From the IMG/VR virus record IMGVR_UViG_3300037193_001206, positions 1 to 25,505 of that record: a DNA stretch of 25,505 nucleotides. One strand, given 5' to 3'. Positions within the stretch are counted from its first letter, which is position 1; the number at the start of each line of letters is the position of its first letter. The notes under the pieces were generated by a model. It saw nothing but the letters and a program-made list of their open reading frames with translations, ran no database searches and was not told the origin of the DNA. This document shows, piece after piece, positions 1-6,700 of the stretch. Origin of the DNA: a virus. A program made the translations under genes and the position numbers.

Positions 1-13
1 CGTGGGGACAGTG

Positions 14-286
14 ATGGCTCGGTTCCGCAAGAAGCCTGTCGTCGTTGAGGCGTTGCAGTTCGACGGCGCCAACCACGCGCTCGTGCTCGCGTGGGCGACC
101 GCGCTCGCCGGCGCCGGCACCATGCCGATCCGCGTGCACGAGACGAAGCGCGACTCGCTCATCATCGACACGCTCGAGGGGGAGCACCGCGCCGACCCGG
201 CCGACTGGATCATCTGCGGCGTGCAGGGCGAGTTCTATCCGGTGAAACCGGCCATCTTTGAGGCCACGTACGAAGTGGTCGACTGA
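14..286 (+). CDS. Small conserved phage protein with C-terminal YPxKPxIFxATYE motif
   Basis: A 90-residue protein of a widespread phage family of unknown function. Members open with a basic 'RFRKKPVVVEALQF' strand and close with 'GVQGEFYPVKPAIFEATYE', and both ends are present here. I chose the ATG at 14 because GGGGA at 4-8 lies five bases upstream and residue 2 onward matches the family start; in-frame GTG codons at 2 and 11 also exist, and the true 5' end could lie outside the window. Between the two motifs are an acidic middle (TLEGEHRADPADW) and no transmembrane segment. Its stop overlaps the ATG of the HNH gene (TGATG), so the two are probably co-translated. The same C-terminal motif recurs at the end of the HNH protein. 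The family match is from memory of the motif, not a search. Confidence 0.8.
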   Translation: MARFRKKPVVVEALQFDGANHALVLAWATALAGAGTMPIRVHETKRDSLIIDTLEGEHRADPADWIICGVQGEFYPVKPAIFEATYEVVD

Positions 287-666
287 TGCCGCACGCCACC
301 GTTGAGGCGAGGCGCGAGTATCGGCGCCGGTGGTACGCCAACCTGTCGACGGACCGCAAGCAGGCGATGGCGAGGGCGAACCACGCGCGCCACACGTCGG
401 TCAAGCAGTGGATCGCCGAGTACAAGCTGCGCGTCGGATGCGCCGACTGTGGCTACAAGGATCATCACGCCGCGCTCGACTTCGACCACGTTCGCGGCGA
501 CAAGACGATCAACGTGTGCACCGCCAAGTCGATCGCGCAGGCGAAGGCGGAGATAGCCAAGTGCGAAGTCGTGTGCGCCAACTGCCACCGGATCAGGAGC
601 TATGAGCGCATGGTCTACCCGTGCAAGCCGGATATCTTCGCCGCGACCTACGAGCCTGCGGAGTAG
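286..666 (+). CDS. HNH endonuclease with a fused phage-protein tail
   Basis: A 126-residue HNH nuclease. A structural zinc site is visible as C52-x2-C55 and C97-x2-C100, the catalytic His region as DFDH (65-68), and the distal N/H as 'CANCHR' (97-102). This is the layout of small stand-alone phage HNH enzymes, which nick or cut DNA in homing or in terminase-assisted packaging. The N-terminal 45 residues are basic and helical and may bind DNA. Residues 111-126 (YPCKPDIFAATYEPAE) are not part of the HNH fold: they repeat the C-terminal motif of the preceding gene, with 10 of 16 residues identical. This suggests an HNH that invaded or recombined with a second copy of that gene. The start overlaps the previous stop, and the portal gene begins four bases after its own stop. 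Confidence 0.88.
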   Translation: MPHATVEARREYRRRWYANLSTDRKQAMARANHARHTSVKQWIAEYKLRVGCADCGYKDHHAALDFDHVRGDKTINVCTAKSIAQAKAEIAKCEVVCANCHRIRSYERMVYPCKPDIFAATYEPAE

Positions 667-669
667 CCG

Positions 670-2562
670 ATGACGACCGCGTACCTGCCCGCCGTCGTCA
701 CCCCCAACGACGACGTTGCGCTGCCCGTACCGCGTTACGACCCGCTGCCCGCCCGCCGGCTCGAGCACGTCATGTCGCGCGGCACGTTCCTACAGAACCT
801 CAACGCGCCCCGCCGCCCCGACATGCTGCGCATCCGCGCGATCGAGGACGGCGGCGCCGAGGCCATGATCGCGTTGCTCGGCCCCGAGCTCGAGGACGTC
901 GATGAGCACGAGCGGCTGTCCATCCCCGCCGCGAACCTGATCCTGTCCGGCACCGAGCGGGCCGCCCACCGGCTCGGCATCCCGCCGGACCTGCGCTGCG
1001 ACCCGCGCACCGAAACCGACGACGAGAAGCCACGCATCGCCGCGGAGAAGCGCGAACGGATCGTGGAGGCGCTGGACGAGCTCGCCGAGCTCGTGATGAT
1101 GCTGCCGCAGCTTGCCCGCTGGCTCATCGGCTACGGCTTCGCGCCCGTCGTCGTCACCGACCACTGGGACGCCGACGGCAACCCCTACCCCGACCTCGAG
1201 CTTCGCGACCCGTTCGAGTGCTGGCCCGGCGCGTTCGGCCCGAAGCAACAGCCGCGCGAGTGCGCATTCATGTACCGCATGGACCCCGCCGACGTCGTGC
1301 GGAAGTGGCCGTGGGCCCGCGACAAGGTGCTCGAGACGGCGCGCAACTGGACCGCGCCGGCGTGGATGCCGACCCCCGACGCCTACCAGCGGTGGGATCA
1401 GCCGACCAAGGCCGGCATCGCGGTCGTGGAGTACCACGACGTCGCCGGCATCACGACCTACTCGCCGCAGTGCAACGTCATCCTTGACCACATCGCCAAC
1501 CCCGTCCGCGGCCGGCCGACGTTCCACATCTTCAAGCGGTTCAGCTTCAACCGGCCGCAGGGCCAGTTCGACCAATCCATCGGCCTCATGGCCTCCATCG
1601 CGAAGGTGAACCTGCTCGCGCAGATCGCGATGGAAGAAGGCGTGCTCGGCGAAACCAACGTGTTCGACTCGACCGCGGACGCCGGCGACTACGTGAAGGG
1701 CCGCGACGCGGTGAACGTGCTCGACACGAACGCCCGTGTCGAAAAGCCGGTCGCCAGCATCCCGTTCCAACTGTTCCAGCACGTGCAGATTCTCGAGCGG
1801 ATGCTGCGCACCACCAGCCGCTACAACGTGCAGGACGACGGCGAGTCCCCGACCTCGTGGGCGACCGGCAAGGGGCTGGACTCCCTGTCGGCCGGCACCA
1901 ACGCCGAGCTCGATGAGCTCCGCACGGTGCTCAAGCACGGCCTACAGAAGCTCGACTCGTTGCGTCTCGAGTACGACGAGGCGTCATGGCCCGACCTGCG
2001 CAAGCCGCTCGTGGGTGAGCGCAAGGGCGTGCCGTTCGCCGAGGAATACACGCCGGCCAAGGACGTCGGCGGCGTGTACCGAACCAAGCGCATCTACGGA
2101 GCGATGGCCGGATGGGACGACGCAACCAAAATCGTGACGGGCCTGCAACTACGGCAGGCGGGGTCACTGTCCAACGAGACGTTCATGTCGAACATCACGG
2201 GGCTGGACAACATCACCAAGGAGCTCAAGCGGATCGAGAACGAGAAAACCAAGGAGCTTCTGGACATGGGGATCGCCGCCCGGGTGCAGCAGGGCGACGT
2301 CGCAGCGATCCAGGTGCTCGTGGAGCGGCTACCGGAGGGCGAGACGAAGGACGCGTACCTCAAGCTGTACGCGCCGCCCGAACAGCCGGCCGCCCCGCCG
2401 GGCATGGAGGGCCTGCCGCCGGAGCTCGCCGCGATGATGGGCGGCGGCCCGATGCCGGCGCTCCCACCCGGCCAGCCGCCGGAGGACGTGGCGACCGTCC
2501 TGACCCGGTTGCAGATGAACGGGGGAGCGGAGGGCGGAGTCCAGACAGTGGGCCGGCTGTGA
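670..2562 (+). CDS. Portal protein
   Basis: A 630-residue portal protein, which forms the dodecameric ring at the DNA-packaging vertex. Its length is typical of podovirus-type portals. Residues about 153-191 (region of RWLIGYGFAPVVV and LELRDPFECWPG) resemble the wing/stem region of actinophage portals. A helical region (about 340-460) follows, and a Pro/Gly-rich low-complexity tail (about 570-612) ends the protein, as in many portals. Position supports the call: it lies upstream of small head genes, with scaffold and capsid further down. It starts three bases after the HNH stop. The next gene starts on a GTG that overlaps this stop (GTGA). Assignment rests on motif resemblance and context; no search was possible. 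Confidence 0.85.
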   Translation: MTTAYLPAVVTPNDDVALPVPRYDPLPARRLEHVMSRGTFLQNLNAPRRPDMLRIRAIEDGGAEAMIALLGPELEDVDEHERLSIPAANLILSGTERAAHRLGIPPDLRCDPRTETDDEKPRIAAEKRERIVEALDELAELVMMLPQLARWLIGYGFAPVVVTDHWDADGNPYPDLELRDPFECWPGAFGPKQQPRECAFMYRMDPADVVRKWPWARDKVLETARNWTAPAWMPTPDAYQRWDQPTKAGIAVVEYHDVAGITTYSPQCNVILDHIANPVRGRPTFHIFKRFSFNRPQGQFDQSIGLMASIAKVNLLAQIAMEEGVLGETNVFDSTADAGDYVKGRDAVNVLDTNARVEKPVASIPFQLFQHVQILERMLRTTSRYNVQDDGESPTSWATGKGLDSLSAGTNAELDELRTVLKHGLQKLDSLRLEYDEASWPDLRKPLVGERKGVPFAEEYTPAKDVGGVYRTKRIYGAMAGWDDATKIVTGLQLRQAGSLSNETFMSNITGLDNITKELKRIENEKTKELLDMGIAARVQQGDVAAIQVLVERLPEGETKDAYLKLYAPPEQPAAPPGMEGLPPELAAMMGGGPMPALPPGQPPEDVATVLTRLQMNGGAEGGVQTVGRL

Positions 2563-2822
2563 CCGGGCCTGTCGAACAGCCTGTCGTCCACGAGAACGAC
2601 ACGCCGCCCGACACGTCGCAGGGGTACACGCACGGCACCCCGCGTGTGTGCCCGTCGTCCTACACGCTCATCGTGCAGACCGAGCACGCCGGCCCGCAGC
2701 AGGCGGTCTACCGCTGCCAGCTTGACCGCCGCCACGGCGGCGACCACCGGCAGGGCGGGGTGCATTGGCAATCACAAGGCGTCGGCTTCACGGTCGACCA
2801 GGAAGAAGGGGCAACCGAATGA
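2559..2822 (+). CDS. Small Cys/His protein, possible zinc binder
   Basis: An 87-residue protein read from a GTG that overlaps the portal stop codon (GTGA). The purine-rich stretch GGGGGAGCGGAGGGCGGAG (2521-2539) lies somewhat far upstream, so coupling to portal translation is likely. The C-terminal half contains C, C, H and H in a spaced pattern (RVCPSS, YRCQLDRRHGGDHR) that could hold one zinc ion; this is inference. 'GGDHRQGGVHW' resembles short phage proteins with a C-x(n)-H-x-G-D-H pattern. No function is recognised. The stop overlaps the next start (ATGA). Confidence 0.72.
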   Translation: MTGPVEQPVVHENDTPPDTSQGYTHGTPRVCPSSYTLIVQTEHAGPQQAVYRCQLDRRHGGDHRQGGVHWQSQGVGFTVDQEEGATE

Positions 2823-3184
2823 CCACCATCCAGAAGCCCACCATCGGGCGTGTCGTGCTGTACCGCTCCCGCACCGGCGACTACGACGTGCCGGCGGTCG
2901 TGGCGTGCACCGTCGACTCGATCTTCAAGCCGGCGGTCGACGCCGGCGTGATGCCGCCCCTCGAGGACCCGTCCGTCGTGCACTTGACCGTATTCACGCC
3001 GGGCCCACAGGGGATGCGGCACCGTGCCGAGAACCTGTCGCCGGTCCAGTACGAGGCCGACGGCCGGCCACGCTCTGAGAATCAGGGCGGCACCTACCAG
3101 GAGTGGCAGGTGCCCTACGACGCCGACGCCGGCCCCGGCACGTGGCGCTATCCCGAGCGCAGCGACGAGCAGATCGAAGTCTGA
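2819..3184 (+). CDS. Conserved small phage protein, function unknown
   Basis: A 121-residue soluble protein starting at the ATG that overlaps the preceding stop (ATGA). It begins 'MTTIQKPTIGRVVLYRS' and ends 'GTYQEWQVPYDADAGPGTWRYPER'. Short proteins with this beginning and this 'GTYQEW-VP-PGTW' end are common next to portal and head genes in phages and seem to be compact beta-rich folds. I do not know a proven function. An in-frame ATG at 2765 lies inside the preceding gene and is not preferred. The stop overlaps the following ATG (TGATG), so this gene is an inner member of the portal operon. Confidence 0.78.
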   Translation: MTTIQKPTIGRVVLYRSRTGDYDVPAVVACTVDSIFKPAVDAGVMPPLEDPSVVHLTVFTPGPQGMRHRAENLSPVQYEADGRPRSENQGGTYQEWQVPYDADAGPGTWRYPERSDEQIEV

Positions 3185-3594
3185 TGGCACGCGGCAACGG
3201 GCATCGCCCCCCACACAACCCGGCGCCGGTGTCGCTGCCCGGTGCCGCTTCCTCACGCACCGACGGCGGACCGTCGAACCCGATCCTGCTGACCACCGGC
3301 CTCGGTTACGGCGAGAAGCAACAGCTTGAGAAGGTGGCAGCCGCCGCTCCGATGGCTGCCCGGAGCGGCCCCGCCGGCGCGGGAGGGCCCGTTGCGCCCC
3401 CGACGGGCCCCCCGTTGCCGGACATGTACGGCCCGACCGAGCGACCGGGCGAGCCGATCACCGCCGGCGCCGCGGTCGGCCCGGGCGGCGGACCGTTGCA
3501 CGTGCCGCCCGACGAGGACGAAGCGCTGTGGGTCGCGTATGAGAAGGCGCCGTCGGCGGACCTACTCGCGATCCTCGAGTCACGGAGGCGTTGA
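3184..3594 (+). CDS. Conserved Pro/Gly-rich phage structural-module protein
   Basis: A 136-residue protein rich in Gly, Pro and Ala, starting on the TGATG overlap at 3184. Recognisable pieces are the start 'MARGNGHRPPHNPAPVSLPG', 'RTDGGPSNP', 'GLGYGEKQQL' and 'GPTERPGEPITAGAAVGPGGGP'. The order 'PTERP-EP-T-GA--GPG' is a recurring signature of small actinophage proteins encoded between portal and the large virion proteins. The protein is probably mostly disordered with a short C-terminal helix (EDEALWVAYEKAPSADLLAIL). A linker or virion-associated role is likely from context, but no biochemical function is established to my knowledge. Confidence 0.8.
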   Translation: MARGNGHRPPHNPAPVSLPGAASSRTDGGPSNPILLTTGLGYGEKQQLEKVAAAAPMAARSGPAGAGGPVAPPTGPPLPDMYGPTERPGEPITAGAAVGPGGGPLHVPPDEDEALWVAYEKAPSADLLAILESRRR

Positions 3595-3797
3595 TGTGCT
3601 GCTCGCCGGCTGCGTGCGCTGACTGCGATCCCGTCGTGCTCGAGCGCCGTCGCGACCCCCGCAACCTGCCCGTCGGCACCTATCCGCGGTGCCCGGGCTG
3701 CGCGGAGCGTGAGGAACGCCTGCTCGCCGGCGTGTTCTTGATTCCCCTCGAGACGCGCATCGCCGAGGCTCGGTCGTTCGGGCGGTCGGTGTTCTGA
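3594..3797 (+). CDS. Cys-rich 67-residue protein, putative zinc ribbon
   Basis: A 67-residue protein with an N-terminal cluster 'MCCSPAACADC' and a second pair 'CPGC' about 25 residues later, a spacing that fits a zinc ribbon or rubredoxin-like knuckle. The ATG at 3594 overlaps the upstream stop (TGATG) and has GGAGG at 3584-3588 five bases before it, so it is preferred over the TTG at 3591. The C-terminus (LLAGVFLIPLETRIAEA) is an amphipathic or hydrophobic helix. Its stop overlaps the start of the 1777-residue gene. No specific function is recognised. Confidence 0.72.
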   Translation: MCCSPAACADCDPVVLERRRDPRNLPVGTYPRCPGCAEREERLLAGVFLIPLETRIAEARSFGRSVF

Positions 3798-6700
3798 TGG
3801 CGTACACCGACGGGCCGCTGGGCTACTTCGCCCCGATGGAAGAAGAGACGTTCCAGCTTCGCGGGATGGCCGAACGGCAGATGCGGCTCGACGCGCTGCG
3901 CGCCAGCATCACCCCCGAAATGGCGTCCCACGCGACCACGATCGCGCGCGACTTCCCGTGGATGCCGCCCGGCGTTGTCTCGAGCATGATGCTGGCCCAC
4001 GCCGACGACTCGACCGTGGCCCACGCCGCGGTCCTGTCGGCGCAGCAGGCGATGGAGCGCGGCGACTTCCGACCGCCCGGCGCGCAGGTCCCGCCCACAC
4101 CCGAGGACGAACAGCGCAAGGCCGTGTCCGAGGCGCACCGCTCCGGCCTCGCGTCGATCTTCGCCCCGATCGGCGAGGCGCTGGGCGACTTCGGCAACGA
4201 GCTCAAGGGCGCCGCCCGCTACGGCCTCGCCGCGCTCGAGTCACCGTTGCAGGAGCTCTCCGGCGTGGTGCAGGAAGGGCTCATCGCCGCACGCGACCCC
4301 AACGTGTCCTACGGCGACATAGCCGGCAGCCTCGCGGGATCGTCCACCCTCGGCCGCGTGTATGACGCCGCGGTCGAAGGTCGCGACTACGACCTCGGCC
4401 AAGGCATCATGCCGGCCGGCGGGATCGCCGAGGAACGTGCGCTCATCAGCGAAGGCTTCGCGCGCACCTACGTCCCCGAGATAGCCAACAACCCGCTCTA
4501 CAACGCGCGGCCCGGCGAGCTCTACGTGTCGCCCGGCCGACTGCTCGCGCTCACTCTGACGAAGCCCGGCACCCGCGAGTTCCAGCTTGCGTCCGGCGTG
4601 GTCGACTTCGCCTTCTCCGCCGCCGCGGACCCGACCAACATCGTGTTCGGCGGTGCTGCCAAGGCGCTCAAGGCGCGCAAGCTGTTCGGCGCGCAACAGG
4701 GTTTGCGCGCAGCGTTCCCCCGCGCCGCCGAGGCCCTGACGTCCATTGGCATCGTCCCCGGCGCCCGCCCCGTCGTCGTCGCCGACGAAGTGATGGGCTG
4801 GATGAACCGATCCAACCAGGGGCGCAACGCCGTCCGGTGGCTCGAGGAAACCAGCGACTTCGACACGATCTGGCGAGGGCTGGGCAAGAAGGTCGACGCG
4901 CAGACCGTGTTGCGTCTCGCCGAGGCGGGCAGCCGCAAGGCGGTCACCGAAGGACGCGCGACACGCACCGTCCATGACGTGCTGCTCGAGGCGTTCACCG
5001 GCAAGGCCGATGACCTTGACGAGCCGATGCTGCCGCTGCTGCGCGAGAAGTTCTCCGCGCCGACGGGGATGCGCGCCCGCGTGAAGAGCCGCATGGGGCA
5101 GGTGCGGTTCGTTCAGATGGTGCCGCACACCGCGATCGACGTGGAGGACTTGGATCAGGGCGTCGAAACGCTCGACCGGGTGATGCGCAACGCGAAGCTG
5201 CCGCAGGAAATCATCAGCCAGCGGATCAACGAGTTTGTCCGCGCCGAATCGCCCGACCACATGCGCGAGACGGTCGACAACGCGCTCGGCGATATCTACG
5301 CCAAGGTCGCCGGCTGGGACCCCGAAGTGGCCCGCAAGGTGACGCGTCGGATGCGCGACCGCAACGGCTTCAACGAGGCGTTCCGGCTGTACGACATTGA
5401 CGCCAACACCGGCCTGTCCCGCGCCGGCGTCGGCACGAAGGTCGACCGGCACGGCACCGTCGTCCCCACCGCGACGATCCTGTCCGAGTACATGCACCGC
5501 ACCATCGGCCTGCCCGACCCGCGGGAGATTCGCCGCGCGACGTCGGCCTTCAAGTGGCTCACCGCCGACCGCGACGTGCTGCCCGCCAAGGTCGCCCGCT
5601 GGGGTATCGACGCGGCGTCCGGCTTTATGACCGGCTTCTGGCAGCCGCTACAGCTATTCCGCGCCGCGTGGCTGGCCCGCGTGTCGATGGAGCAGATGCC
5701 TCGCATGGCCGCCGGCGGCCTCGAGTCGCTGGGCAACCACCCGGCCCGCTACCTCATGTGGGCGCTGGGCGGCGCCACCGAGCGTGGCGCGCTGCGCGGA
5801 GCGAAGAAGCTCGCCGGCGGCGGCCGCGGCACGCAGGACCTTCTTGGCAACCCGTTCCGCCGCGGCGAAGAAGGGCTCGAGTCCTTCACCGACGCGATGA
5901 ACAAGGGCAAGTCCGGCTGGGCTGGCGACCCGACCCGCGCGGGAGTGTCCGACGACTACATGCCCGTGACGCGCGACCACCCGAAGTTCGTGGAGGCGTG
6001 GGTCAAGCACAACATCAACCAGCTTGTCGTGGAGCCGGTCGCGCAGCGCGCCGCCGGTGGGCTCGACGCCGACGACCTCGCCAGCATCGGCAAGTTCGAC
6101 CCCGTGACGGGGCGCAAGCTCACGCAGGCGGACGCCGACGCGGCCGCGATGCGCAACGGCGACACCGTTGGCACCGACCCCACAGCGCGCCCGACACCGG
6201 AGCCGGCGGTGTCGAACGACGCGGAGATTCAACGGCTCATCGAACGGCAGGAGCTCCCCGGCGACCCCGGCGACTCGATCGTCCTGTACCGCGGCGTCGG
6301 CGAGCTCGGCCAGCGTGTCGTCCCCGACCCCACCGAGGGGTTCCGCTTCGTCAACGCTGACACCGGCGACGAAATCCTCGAGGCGATGGCCGAAGAGAAC
6401 ATTGATGAGCTCGGCGCATGGTGGTCGGCCACACCCGACGCCGGCGAGCTCTACGCCGGCGGCAGCACCGACGACGTGGGCGCCGTGTTCGCGGTCCGCT
6501 TCCCGCGTTCGGCGCTCCGCGCCGGCCCGGAGGACGCGTCGGGCATCCTCGCCCGCGGCGAGGGCGTCATCGAGGGTGTTCGCGTGTGGCGCGGCGGCAA
6601 GTGGGTGGACCTCCCCGTGTCCAAGGGCCGGAAGGTGCTCGCATCAGCGGACGACGCTGCGCCCGCCACATCGCCGGGAGCGCCCGCAGGAGGCGTTTTC

